Shown: piece after piece, positions 8,609 through 17,528 of the stretch
Layout of the letters: each line of letters begins with the position of its first letter
How positions within the stretch are numbered: the first letter of the stretch is position 1
From: Neisseria flavescens
Lineage (GTDB): Bacteria; Pseudomonadota; Gammaproteobacteria; Burkholderiales; Neisseriaceae
Assembly (NCBI RefSeq): GCF_005221285.1
Contig: NZ_CP039886.1
Location: 1,736,001 to 1,800,000 of the forward strand
Direction: 5' to 3'
Length of the DNA stretch: 64,000 nt
Program-made: the position numbers and the translations under genes
Notes under the pieces: model-generated
Seen by the model: the letters and a program-made list of their open reading frames with translations, nothing else
What the model was told of the DNA's origin: nothing
The model's database searches: none

Positions 8609-9604
8609 TTACCAAATTTCAGACAAAGTTTCTTTGACTTTGGCCTTCACTTCCGCACCGAAGCGGCGGCTGAGCATTTTGCTGAAATCGTCTTGCGGCG
8701 TGTAGTTGACCAGCTCGGGGGCTTTGACAACATCGCGGGCAACGCTGTAAATGCTGCCGAAGTCGTCAATCAGGCCGACTTGTTTGGCTTCTTTGCCGGT
8801 GTAGATGCGGCCGCTGAAAACGTCGGGATACTGTTTGTCTTTCAACCTTGCACCACGGCCGAGTTTGACGGCTTTGATGAATTCTTGGTGGATATCGCCC
8901 AACATGGTTTCCCAAATTTGGGTTTGTGCCGGTGTTTCAGGCGTGAAAGGGTCGCCCATGCCTTTGTTGCTGCCGGCGGTTTTCAGACGGCGTTTGACAC
9001 CGGCTTTGTCCATCAGGCCGGTAAAGTCGAAACCGCCGCCGATCACGCCGATGCTGCCGACAATGCTGGAAGGGTCGGCGTAAATTTTGTCGGCTGCGGC
9101 GGCAATGTAGTAGCAGCCGGAAGCGCACATGTCTTCGGCAACAAGGTAAACAGGGATGTTTTTGTGTTCGGCTTTGAGGCGGCGGACTTCGTTAAAGGCC
9201 GTGTTGGACACGACAGGCGAACCGCCGGGGCTGTTGGCGCGGATGATGATGGCCTTGGCGTTGCCGTTTTCGTAGGCGGCTTCCATGCTGTCGCGCAGGA
9301 TTTGGACTTGGTCGTCGATGTCGTTGCCGATTTCGCCGGTCAGGTCGATAACGGCGGTGTGTTCGCTGCGGGCGTGGATGCTCGTGGTTTTTCCTTCTTC
9401 TTCTGCAAGGCCGAAGATCAGGCTGAGGAAGATGAGGACGGCGACACCGCGCCAGATATTGCGCCAAATGCGGGCGCGGCGCTGTTCTTGGTAGGCGGCG
9501 AGGAGGACTTCGCGCAGGGTGTTGCGTTCCCAGTTGTCGACGGGTGTGGAGGCTGAAGATGGCGTGTTTTGGGCATCGCCTTCACGGTGGATTCGGTATT
9601 GCAT
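8609..9604 (-). CDS. sppA: Signal peptide peptidase, SppA family (S49)
   Basis: A 331-residue short-form SppA, membrane-anchored by one helix at about residues 49-66, with the catalytic domain in the periplasm. Such enzymes degrade cleaved signal peptides. The predicted nucleophile is Ser162 in ASGCYYIA and the general base is Lys214 in SNKGMGDPF, the 52-residue spacing seen in the Bacillus enzyme. Most family members have ASGGYY, so the Cys after the Gly is unusual. SPGGSP (125-130) and GSIGVIGG (183-190) are also family landmarks. Confidence 0.9.
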   Translation of the reverse strand: MQYRIHREGDAQNTPSSASTPVDNWERNTLREVLLAAYQEQRRARIWRNIWRGVAVLIFLSLIFGLAEEEGKTTSIHARSEHTAVIDLTGEIGNDIDDQVQILRDSMEAAYENGNAKAIIIRANSPGGSPVVSNTAFNEVRRLKAEHKNIPVYLVAEDMCASGCYYIAAAADKIYADPSSIVGSIGVIGGGFDFTGLMDKAGVKRRLKTAGSNKGMGDPFTPETPAQTQIWETMLGDIHQEFIKAVKLGRGARLKDKQYPDVFSGRIYTGKEAKQVGLIDDFGSIYSVARDVVKAPELVNYTPQDDFSKMLSRRFGAEVKAKVKETLSEIW

Positions 9605-9624
9605 GATGTGATGTGCTTTCTTGT

Positions 9625-9650
9625 AGGCCGTCTGAATGTTCAGACGGCCT
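9625..9650 (-). terminator. Uptake-sequence hairpin after the lipoprotein gene
   Basis: AGGCCGTCTGAA (9625-9636) and its inverse (9639-9650) are separated by only two bases. The hairpin lies between the lipoprotein gene and sppA. Confidence 0.7.
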
Positions 9651-9658
9651 TATCGGTT

Positions 9659-10681
9659 TTAGTTGATGGAAAAGCCGCGCAGGTATTGCGTACGTTCGCG
9701 GGTCATGCGGGTTTCACACTGTAAGCGCAGGTATTCTGCTTGCGCAGCGCTGTCTGCGGATGCGGCTGCTTGTTGGCAGTTGAGTTTTTTGCTTTGAATC
9801 CAGGCGCGTTGTTCGCCGAGGATTTGTTGTTTGACATCGCTGTCCATCCCGCCCCAGAGGTCGTTGATCTCGCCGTCTGCCTGACGGTTTTGCGCGCGCG
9901 CGTTGTCAAGTTCGCTTTGGCTGAGGCCAGGCGGTTCGTTGCGCGGAGTTTCACGGTCAGGGCGCAGGACTTCGTAGTCTGAATCGTCGTCATCATCGGT
10001 CAAGCCGACGGCTTGGCTGGCGGCGTTGTTTTCGAGGATGTCTTGCGGATTGACAGTCGGCGGCTCTTCGGTGTTTTGGTTTTGCAGCAGCTTGATGGCT
10101 TGCTCTTTGGATACTGGTTTGCCGTCTATCATGACGATGCTTTTCACGCCGTAGGGCAGCAGGGTGGCGGAAAGGGTTTGGGCTGTGGTGCTCAGGGTGT
10201 TGTCTTCGAGAACCGGTTTGCCGTCTTTATCGGGGGTGTAGAGCAGGGTGGTGCTGAACGTGTTGTTTTCAAAAGTCAGGTTGCTGCCCATCAGTTTTTG
10301 TTCGAGCATATCGGACAACGGGGTGTTGCCGTAAATCAGCGGGCTGTTGTCTATGGCTGTTTTGAGGATAGTGTCGGGAATGCGGATTTTGAGGTTGGCG
10401 CGGCAGATGGCTTTGCCGTTGTCTTCGGTTTCTTTGGGGTCTTCAAGCAGGGTTTCTAATTCGAGGCCGGCGGCGATGATTTTGTCGGCATCGACAAATT
10501 GGCGGCTGTCATCGCGGGCAAAGGAGCGCGCTTGTTGTTTGAGGGTGTCTTCGATGGTGGTACGGATGTTTTGCAGTGTGGCCGGTTGGGCGCAATCAAG
10601 CGCGGCTTTCGGCTCTTCTTTGCTGCATGCGGCAAGAAGAATTGTGCTTAAAATCAATACGGAAGCGGTTTTTTTGTACAT
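9659..10681 (-). CDS. Lipoprotein with C-terminal LprI-like (DUF1311) segment
   Basis: A 340-residue predicted lipoprotein. The signal ends in the lipobox LAAC, with Cys19 as the lipidated residue. The last 60 residues (DLWGGMDSDVKQQILGEQR, then W, two conserved Cys and ARG-rich end) resemble the LprI/DUF1311 domain found in lysozyme-inhibitor-type proteins. The middle is polar and acidic (TDDDDDSDYEV) and probably a linker. Residues 20-200 are not recognised. Lysozyme inhibition is only a family-level possibility. Confidence 0.7.
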   Translation of the reverse strand: MYKKTASVLILSTILLAACSKEEPKAALDCAQPATLQNIRTTIEDTLKQQARSFARDDSRQFVDADKIIAAGLELETLLEDPKETEDNGKAICRANLKIRIPDTILKTAIDNSPLIYGNTPLSDMLEQKLMGSNLTFENNTFSTTLLYTPDKDGKPVLEDNTLSTTAQTLSATLLPYGVKSIVMIDGKPVSKEQAIKLLQNQNTEEPPTVNPQDILENNAASQAVGLTDDDDDSDYEVLRPDRETPRNEPPGLSQSELDNARAQNRQADGEINDLWGGMDSDVKQQILGEQRAWIQSKKLNCQQAAASADSAAQAEYLRLQCETRMTRERTQYLRGFSIN

Positions 10682-10734
10682 GGGTACTCCTGAAGATGAC
10701 GGCCTTTCAGACGGCCTGACGTGCCTATCATAAC

Positions 10735-10772
10735 AAAAGCACTTGCAGCAAGTAAATGCGGCAAGTGCTTTT
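10735..10772 (-). terminator. Intrinsic terminator of gltS
   Basis: A perfect 12-bp stem AAAAGCACTTGC (10735-10746) / GCAAGTGCTTTT (10761-10772) lies 15 bases past the gltS stop. A/T tracts on both ends suit bidirectional termination. Confidence 0.8.
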
Positions 10773-10786
10773 CTATGTCAGACGTA

Positions 10787-12001
10787 TCAGCCCTTGATGA
10801 CGCTGATGAAGCCGGAGAGGATGGCGGCGTTGAGCAAGTCAACGAAGAACGCACCCACCATAGGCACAATCAAGAAGGCTTTGTGAGACGGGCCGAAAGT
10901 TTGGGTAATGGACTGCATGTTGGCAACGGCAGTCGGGGTGGCACCCAAACCGAAACCGCAGTGACCTGCTGCCAATACGGCAGAGTCGTAATCGCGACCC
11001 ATAAAGACGTAGGTAACGAAAGTGGCGTACAGAATCATCACGACGGTTTGTACGGCCAAGATGATGGTCACAGGGCCTGCCAGACCGGTCAACTCCCACA
11101 GTTTCAGGTTCAGAAGAGCCATGGCAAGGAAGAGGGACAGGGAGGCGTTACCGAATACGTCGATGGCGCGGTCAAACATATTGACTTTGAATGCGGCAGT
11201 GAGGATGTTGCGGATGACCACGCCGCCAAACAGACACCACACGAATTTGGGCAGGTCGAACAGGTATTCTTTGTCGAAGCCGTCCATAATCTCGGCAAAT
11301 GCCAGACACGCGGCAAACATGGCAAGCGTTTCAACGGCAGATTCCGCCGTAATCAGGCGGGTGCGTTTTGCCTGCTCGAACACGTCGTCCGCGTTGTCGT
11401 CCTGATCCTGTTTTGTGTTTTCAACCGGTTTGCGGCCCATTTTGTTGATCAGGCGGCGCGCAACCGGCCCGCCGATCAGGCCGCCGAACACCAGCCCGAA
11501 AGTAGCCGATGCAATACCCAAACCGGTTGCGCCGACCAAGCCGTATTGCGTTTCAAAATTAGGTCCCCATGCACCTGACGTACCGTGTCCGCCCGTCAGC
11601 GACACCGAACCGGTAATCAGACCGATGAGCGGGTCCAAACCCAAAGCCGTAGCCAGTCCGACCCCGACAAAGTTTTGCACCAAGATAAATCCGCCCACAA
11701 TCGCGGTAAAAACCACCAGCGGCAAACCGCCCGCTTTCAAACGGGAGAAGTCGGCACTCAAGCCAATGGATGTAAAGAAGATGAGCATGAACGCATCTTG
11801 CAGCGGTTTTTCAAATTTAAAGCTGACGCCGTAGGCTTCGTGCAGGGCGAACAGGACGATAGCGGCAATCAAACCGCCGGCGACCGGCTCGGGAATATTG
11901 AAGTCTCGTAAGAATTTGATTTTTTGAACCAGAAATTTACCAACCAGCAACACGAGCGTGGCGGCAATCAGTGTGTAATAACTGTTGAATTCCCATTCCA
12001 T
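10787..12001 (-). CDS. gltS: Sodium/glutamate symporter
   Basis: A 404-residue GltS with about ten hydrophobic helices and the family's two inverted halves. Landmarks include FDTYYTLI-like MEWEFNSYYTLIAATLV at the start, the GLITGSVSLTGGHGTSGAWG loop (first pore loop) and the AGHCGFGLGATPTAVANM loop (second). It imports glutamate with sodium. A polar cytoplasmic linker lies around residues 190-215. Single gene with its own terminator. Confidence 0.95.
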   Translation of the reverse strand: MEWEFNSYYTLIAATLVLLVGKFLVQKIKFLRDFNIPEPVAGGLIAAIVLFALHEAYGVSFKFEKPLQDAFMLIFFTSIGLSADFSRLKAGGLPLVVFTAIVGGFILVQNFVGVGLATALGLDPLIGLITGSVSLTGGHGTSGAWGPNFETQYGLVGATGLGIASATFGLVFGGLIGGPVARRLINKMGRKPVENTKQDQDDNADDVFEQAKRTRLITAESAVETLAMFAACLAFAEIMDGFDKEYLFDLPKFVWCLFGGVVIRNILTAAFKVNMFDRAIDVFGNASLSLFLAMALLNLKLWELTGLAGPVTIILAVQTVVMILYATFVTYVFMGRDYDSAVLAAGHCGFGLGATPTAVANMQSITQTFGPSHKAFLIVPMVGAFFVDLLNAAILSGFISVIKG

Positions 12002-12218
12002 GTTGTTTCACCTCCTAGAAATATTTTTCCGAGCATCCGTTTTTGTTCCGGATGTAGTGTGTTTCAACGCTTGGCGTTATCCACCGAGTGTTATGGTATT
12101 GATGCGCGGACAAGGTGTTTTCAGAAAGAAATGAAAACAATGGTGTGTCCGTGAAAAATAACTGGCAAATATTAGGGGAATAGTTAAAGATTGTCAAAAA
12201 ATGCGAGTGTAAATCTTT

Positions 12219-13625
12219 TCAGACGGCCTTTTGTCCGATGGCATGGTGTGCTTCGCGTCGCCATTGTTCTAATAGGGATATTAATGATTCGGCCGAAGTG
12301 TGGCCGTTGCTGATGGCAGCCTGCAGCCAGTAGCAGGCGGTCGGAACATGACAGCCGATACCTTGTCCGTGATAGTAAAAACAGGCGAGGTGGTATTGGG
12401 CGGAAGGGTGGTTTTGTTCGGCAGCAATGGCGTACCAGTGTGCAGCTGCCCAAGGATCTTGCGCCGTACCGAGGCCGTAATGGTAGATGCGGCCTAAGGC
12501 AGCCGCCGCGTTTTTATGGTGGAACTCGGCAGCTTCCATGTAATTTTTGCGTGCAGCATTATAGTCGGCGGGATGGCCGATGGCATGGGCTTGTGCTTCC
12601 GCCAAACGGTAGATGGCTTCGGTTTGTTGCTGTTGCAGGGCGGCAGTTTTGATTTGTTCGTATTGTTGCGGATGGTACAGCGCGGCGTCGCTGATGAGTT
12701 TTTGTGCCGCGGCGGCAGAACCCAGCGCGGCGGCACGGTGGTAGTAATCATGCGCAATATGGTTGTCGGCTTTGATGCCGAGGCCGTAGCGGTAGAGGTC
12801 GCCCATGATTTTCAGGGCTTCGGGATGGTCTTTCTCAGCGGCGGCTTTGGCATATCGTGCCGCTTGAAACGGATCGCGTTCGGAAAGTTCGCCGGTCAGG
12901 GCGTATTGGGCCAGCTTGGCCTGTGCTTCCGCTTGCTCTTTGTCGGCGGCACGACGATACCATTCTAAGGCTTCGGGTTTGCGTTGGGCAGCAAGAAGGT
13001 CGGCCAGCAGGGTTTGTGCGGCGATGTGGCCGGCTTGCGCGGCTTGTTCGAGATAGTGTTCGGCTTGTGCGTGGTTGGGGCTGACACCTGTGCCGTAGAA
13101 GTAGATTTGACCGAGTTGCCAGCAGGCTGCAGTCACGCCGAGCGCTGCCGCTTTTTCGTATTGTTCGATAGCTGTTGCAACGTCGCCTTGGCGTTGATGA
13201 TGGCGTGCCAAATGGTAATACGCAGGTGCGGCATATCGGGCAGCGGCAAGCTCCGCCCAGTAGAGCGATTGTGGATCGTTGCGCTGCGTGTGGTAACGCA
13301 TGAGAATTAATTGGGCTTCGAGGTGACCTTGCTCACTCAGCCAGGCGTATTCGTTAAGAAGCTGTCCGGTCGGGGTGCCGTTGTGTTCGCGTTGTTGCAA
13401 CAGGGTGAAGAGTGCCTTGGGATGGCGTTGGGCCGCGGCGGCTTCCAACCATGGAAGTGCCTGCTCCGGATGACCGTTTTGCAGCAGATGGTCGCCCAAT
13501 ACAAAAGCAGCTTCCGTATATCCCTGCTCTGCGGCCTGTTGCAGCAGGGGCAGGGCTTGGGCGGTATTGGATTGTTCCAAAAGGGCGGCGGCTTGCCGGT
13601 AGAGGATATCAGGAGCGGCGGTCAT
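12219..13625 (-). CDS. Sel1-like (TPR-type) repeat protein
   Basis: A 468-residue protein made almost entirely of Sel1-like repeats of about 36 residues. Repeats recur across the length, for example GVTAACWQLGQIYFYGTGV, PEALKIMGDLYRYGLGI, AAAALGRIYHYGLGT and AQYHLACFYYHGQGI. These alpha-solenoids usually serve as protein-interaction scaffolds. No signal peptide is evident, so it may be cytosolic. An uptake sequence overlaps the 3' end. Partner proteins cannot be deduced. Confidence 0.88.
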   Translation of the reverse strand: MTAAPDILYRQAAALLEQSNTAQALPLLQQAAEQGYTEAAFVLGDHLLQNGHPEQALPWLEAAAAQRHPKALFTLLQQREHNGTPTGQLLNEYAWLSEQGHLEAQLILMRYHTQRNDPQSLYWAELAAARYAAPAYYHLARHHQRQGDVATAIEQYEKAAALGVTAACWQLGQIYFYGTGVSPNHAQAEHYLEQAAQAGHIAAQTLLADLLAAQRKPEALEWYRRAADKEQAEAQAKLAQYALTGELSERDPFQAARYAKAAAEKDHPEALKIMGDLYRYGLGIKADNHIAHDYYHRAAALGSAAAAQKLISDAALYHPQQYEQIKTAALQQQQTEAIYRLAEAQAHAIGHPADYNAARKNYMEAAEFHHKNAAAALGRIYHYGLGTAQDPWAAAHWYAIAAEQNHPSAQYHLACFYYHGQGIGCHVPTACYWLQAAISNGHTSAESLISLLEQWRREAHHAIGQKAV

Positions 13626-13945
13626 GGTTTGCGGGCGGATATAAAGTGGAAGACGGATGCTGCGGCATATGGGCGGCGATACCGGTTGAGGGCTTTGTAA
13701 AAATATTGCTCGGCACAGTTTTATAGAGTGTATTGCCTTGCCGGCTTATCTTTAGGATGTTTGGCTTGTTATATTGTTTTGCCTAGGGATACATCCATAT
13801 TTTTTGTGTTACAAAGGGCTCAGGTTGAGTCGGTATGGGCTCATGGCAGCTCGGTCATTATACTGTTTTTGTAATTTATTGTTAATGATAAATGCAGTTT
13901 TTTGTGTTTTGTTTACATGGCAGTAGCTAAGGTATTGATTGTTTC
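13626..13945. other. Intergenic spacer
   Basis: About 320 bases between the Sel1-protein start and the lipB terminator. AT-rich with no supportable gene; it should hold the promoter of the Sel1-repeat gene, but no clear -35/-10 pair was identified. Confidence 0.5.
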
Positions 13946-13975
13946 AGGCCGTCTGAAAAACATTTCAGACGGCCT
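13946..13975 (-). terminator. Uptake-sequence hairpin after lipB
   Basis: AGGCCGTCTGAA (13946-13957) with its inverse (13964-13975) and a 6-base loop, 20 bases past the lipB stop. Confidence 0.75.
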
Positions 13976-13994
13976 GAGCTTTTCTTTCGCTAAG

Positions 13995-15254
13995 TCAGGT
14001 TGTCGGTGTGGAAGAGTCGGATGTGTCTTTGTTAGGAAAAAAGACCTGACTGTAGAAGTTGCCGTTAATTTGGGTCACGTTGAGGTGGTACATACGGTAG
14101 GCATGGAACAGCTCTTTGTCAGGCGGTGTCGGATGATTCCAAAATTCTGCCAAGGTATTTTGGTCAGTAATGCCGGGAATATCATAATAGGCACGGCCGA
14201 GAACCTTAACTGGCATATTGTGAATCAGTCCGGACAGGCCGCTGGTGCTGTTGATGGTAACCATGCCGAGACCGTGGCGCAGGAAAATGGGTAGGGGGAC
14301 ATCATGGACATAAATCACACGGCCTTTGAGTTCGGGGTGTTCTTTGATAAAGCGCTTAATGTCGCGCCAGTAGTCGATAAAGCCGCGGTCCATCGGATGA
14401 TGCTTAATGATGATGTTGGTATCGGCAGGCGTGTGCTCGGCAAATGAACTCAAAACATGGAGTAGGAAGTTGCGGACGCTGGGAAAGTCGCAATGGATAC
14501 GGACTTGGCTGTCGTTGAATACCTGTAAGGGAACAATAAAAAACTTACCGTATTTGCCTGCTTCCACACGTTTGGCGATTTGGATGTCTTCAATATAGTA
14601 GTTCAAACGCTTGAGGATGGAGAGCGACCACGGTTTGAGGTAATGGCCGGCATTGGGTGCGCGGTGGTGGATGTAGTCGGGGTATTTGCGTGGATTGCGG
14701 AACAACTCGATATAGTAACGGATGGCGTTTTTTGCCATGGGCGTAAAACCGCCGCGTACCGGCGTTGGCGCTTTATATTCTTGCTGGGCAAGCTTAGGGA
14801 ATTGTTCAAGAAAAAAGTCGGCACGGCGCGGCAACGGGGAAAATGCGTTGACGCCGTCTTTTTCTAAGGTGATGTAGTAGGGGCGGAAATAGCCTTCTTC
14901 AAACGCCCAGAAACTGGCTTGGTTTTCGTTTGCAATGCGTTTTGCAATGACGTGATAAGGGCGTGTGTCGCCAAAGCAGACAACGGCCTGGATGTGATGT
15001 TGAGTGATGTATTCTTGCAAAAATTCAGGAAAGACATCGTAGTTATCGTTAAAAACAACGGTATGCGCTTGAGTGGGCAGATAAAAATAGTCGTCGCCTG
15101 CATTAAAGTTGAATTTATGTACGGTTTTGCCGTTTGTAGTCAGCCAGTCGGCAAGGCGCAGAAAAAAATTGCCGACAGGACCTTGAAGCAGCAGGATATT
15201 TTCTGCGCTTTCAAGCAGGTTTTGCAGGTTATTTTTGAGGACGGTCTGTTTCAT
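13995..15254 (-). CDS. lipB: Capsule polysaccharide lipid-linker protein LipB (KpsS family)
   Basis: A 419-residue KpsS/LipB-family protein. KpsS and KpsC homologues build the short beta-Kdo linker on lyso-phosphatidylglycerol that anchors group 2 capsules. Recognisable segments are LLLQGPVGNFFLRLADWL near the start, WAFEEGYFRPYYITLEKDGV, IIKHHPMDRGFIDY and the INSTSGLSGLIHNMPVKVLG stretch near residue 350. It follows lipA on the minus strand after a 136-base gap, as in meningococcal capsule region B. Confidence 0.94.
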   Translation of the reverse strand: MKQTVLKNNLQNLLESAENILLLQGPVGNFFLRLADWLTTNGKTVHKFNFNAGDDYFYLPTQAHTVVFNDNYDVFPEFLQEYITQHHIQAVVCFGDTRPYHVIAKRIANENQASFWAFEEGYFRPYYITLEKDGVNAFSPLPRRADFFLEQFPKLAQQEYKAPTPVRGGFTPMAKNAIRYYIELFRNPRKYPDYIHHRAPNAGHYLKPWSLSILKRLNYYIEDIQIAKRVEAGKYGKFFIVPLQVFNDSQVRIHCDFPSVRNFLLHVLSSFAEHTPADTNIIIKHHPMDRGFIDYWRDIKRFIKEHPELKGRVIYVHDVPLPIFLRHGLGMVTINSTSGLSGLIHNMPVKVLGRAYYDIPGITDQNTLAEFWNHPTPPDKELFHAYRMYHLNVTQINGNFYSQVFFPNKDTSDSSTPTT

Positions 15255-15320
15255 GTCGCAATGTGGTTTTGTTTTTTATGTAATAGTTTTAGGTTGAACT
15301 TTCAAGCATACGCCAAGAGA

Positions 15321-15379
15321 ATTAACGATGCAAAGGCAATGATGCCGCAATAGAGGCAAGTTTATGACGCATCGTTAAT
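15321..15379. repeat. Inverted repeat between lipA and lipB
   Basis: ATTAACGATGC (15321-15331) and GCATCGTTAAT (15369-15379) are perfect 11-base inverted arms around 37 bases. Placed 12 bases past the lipA stop, it could be a long-loop terminator or a small element end. It is not an uptake-sequence hairpin, unlike most gene ends here. Confidence 0.55.
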
Positions 15380-15390
15380 TTAGATGGTAT

Positions 15391-17505
15391 TTATTTGAAA
15401 GATCGATATAGTTGTTTGATTTTACCTAATTTTTTAGCAAAGTACCCGCGATGTAATCCGTTGTTGTTTTTTTGCATATTTTTTTGTCGTATCAGGATTT
15501 GGGCTGCAGTTTCCGCATTGATGGCCTGATGGGTTTCGGGGTGGATGTAGTCGGGATAGTAGATGAGCGTGCCGGCAACCAGCTGCCAAAGCTCAAGCCT
15601 GCGGCTGCGGCGCGGAATAGGGAGCAGATCTTGGGTAAGCCCCCAACCTGCATAGAAAGGCAGGCCGTAGCAGCTGACTTTTTTGCCGCGCAACAAGGCT
15701 TCAAAACCAGTCAGCGAAGTCATGGTATGTACTTCGTCTGCGTATTGGAGACAGGTCAGGATGTCGGCTTGCTCGGCGGTTTGGTCGGCATATCGTGCAA
15801 CATCATCAGGGGAAATATGGCCGATGCGGTTACCGCTGACTACATCGGGATGTGGTTTGTAGATGATATAGGCATTGGGATGGCGTTCGCGTACGGTACG
15901 GAGCAAATCCAGATTGCGATAGATTTGGGGCGAACCGTAGCGGATAGACGCGTCATCTTCAACCTGGCCGGGAACGAGGATCACGGTTTTGTCGGTTGAT
16001 GGGGCGGTAAAGTCTGAGTTGCCGACGTTGTATTTGCTGATATGGTTTTCGGTCAGCATTTTTTGCAACTTCAAGGCCGTCTGAAAGTCTTGATCGTCGA
16101 AGTTTTGGTTTTGCAGGATGTGTTCAAGACGGGATGGGGCTTCGGCATTGAAATAAATGCCCATATCGTCGGTAACAAGCGACAGCGGCGGTACTAAGTT
16201 GGAGCCGAGTCCTACCGAGCGGATAAAGCCGTCTTCCATGCGCAGCAGGGGGATGTGGTGTTGTTCGGCAAAACGGACGATAGCCTCTTTGCCGTTGCCC
16301 CAAGCAAGGATGCGTGCATCGTCGGACAGTTTGACCCCGGCCAGTTTTTGGGTGGAGGAGATAAATTTTAGACGGCAAGAGGGTACGTTAAAGAACGGTT
16401 TGGCAACCGCGCGTTTCCACAAAGACATACCAACGCAATACAACTCGCCACGCAATTTGTCGTTTTTACGTTTGACCGTTGCCAGATAGTCGATGACATC
16501 AAAGAGGTTGCCTGCTTCGCCGGTATTGGGGTTGAGGTAGCGGCTGTATTGCAGATAGGCTGCGGCGAAGAGCTGCAGCAAGTTGCGGGGGGTGCGGCGT
16601 TGGGTTTGAACAAGGCTGTCGATTTTTGGGTAGCGGTCATCGCTCACACCCCATCCGGCATACCACGGCAGACCGAAAGTGGTCAGCGGTTTGCCGCACA
16701 AAAGCGCCTCAAAACCCATTTGCGAGGTAACGCAATAAACTTTATCGACGTTTTGCAACAAAGAAATCGGATTGATGTCTTCTGCCAAAAGATGGACGCG
16801 GTGTTGCTGCGCCAGTTGGGTCAGATAGCCTTGTTTTTTGCCGCACAAAACATCGGGATGGGTTTTGACCCAAATATCGGCTTGCGGGTTTTCATTTAAG
16901 GCCGTCTGAAACATCAGTTCAAACGTAGAGGCGTCTGCGCCGCCATATTGGATGGCCATATCGCCAAAGGTTTGGTCGATGATGAGGAGAGTTTCAGGCT
17001 TGGATGGGGAGCGTAAAGGATGATCGTCTGAAAGTTCGGGCTCGTGGTTGTATTTGGACAGATGGTGTTGCAGGATGAAATCCATCGCCTGCTGCGCCTG
17101 AGCCAAGGTTTCAGACGGCATGGTATCGGCGGCAAGAATCAGTTGTTCCAAACGCGAAGGACGGGTGGTGTCGTAGTAGATGCCGATGTCGTCATAGACG
17201 ATGGAGTAGGGCGGATAACCGGCGACACCCAGTCCGAGCGATCGTAAAAAGCCGTCTTCCAAAGCAATAAAGGGAAGCTGGTGTTCGGTGGCAAAAGCAC
17301 GCGCTTTGTGTGTCGTCGGGCGCAAACCCCAGCCGACAACAGCCTCTGCTCCTTTTCCGTCTTTGCAGATATGAAACTCAGGTAATAGGGTGGAGAGATA
17401 GGGGATTTTGCGGATGCCGCGAGAGGGGATGTAGGCGTTTTTCACAATGCGTTTTCGTCGATTATTGTTATTAATGGATTGTAGGCCGTCCGAAAAGAGG
17501 AACAT
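15391..17505 (-). CDS. lipA: Capsule polysaccharide lipid-linker protein LipA (KpsC family)
   Basis: A large (up to 704-residue) protein with two tandem copies of the same fold. The first has VVGWGLRPTTHKARAFA and LEDGFLRSLGLG; the second has ILAWGNGKEAIVRFAEQH and MEDGFIRSVGLG. Two-domain KpsC proteins carry two beta-Kdo transferase activities that extend the capsule's lipid anchor linker. The ATG at 17505 lies inside the uptake-sequence hairpin that ends rfbC, and residues 4-10 (FSDGLQS) are encoded by that element. A GTG at 17445 (starting KNAYIPSRGIRK) is a credible alternative start. Confidence 0.93.
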   Translation of the reverse strand: MFLFSDGLQSINNNNRRKRIVKNAYIPSRGIRKIPYLSTLLPEFHICKDGKGAEAVVGWGLRPTTHKARAFATEHQLPFIALEDGFLRSLGLGVAGYPPYSIVYDDIGIYYDTTRPSRLEQLILAADTMPSETLAQAQQAMDFILQHHLSKYNHEPELSDDHPLRSPSKPETLLIIDQTFGDMAIQYGGADASTFELMFQTALNENPQADIWVKTHPDVLCGKKQGYLTQLAQQHRVHLLAEDINPISLLQNVDKVYCVTSQMGFEALLCGKPLTTFGLPWYAGWGVSDDRYPKIDSLVQTQRRTPRNLLQLFAAAYLQYSRYLNPNTGEAGNLFDVIDYLATVKRKNDKLRGELYCVGMSLWKRAVAKPFFNVPSCRLKFISSTQKLAGVKLSDDARILAWGNGKEAIVRFAEQHHIPLLRMEDGFIRSVGLGSNLVPPLSLVTDDMGIYFNAEAPSRLEHILQNQNFDDQDFQTALKLQKMLTENHISKYNVGNSDFTAPSTDKTVILVPGQVEDDASIRYGSPQIYRNLDLLRTVRERHPNAYIIYKPHPDVVSGNRIGHISPDDVARYADQTAEQADILTCLQYADEVHTMTSLTGFEALLRGKKVSCYGLPFYAGWGLTQDLLPIPRRSRRLELWQLVAGTLIYYPDYIHPETHQAINAETAAQILIRQKNMQKNNNGLHRGYFAKKLGKIKQLYRSFK

Positions 17506-17520
17506 TCTTTCAGACGGCCT
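17483..17520 (-). terminator. Imperfect uptake-sequence hairpin after rfbC
   Basis: AGGCCGTCCGAA (17483-17494, one mismatch to the uptake sequence) faces a perfect inverse copy (17509-17520). It overlaps the upstream ATG of lipA. Confidence 0.6.
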
Positions 17521-17528
17521 GAATAGTC

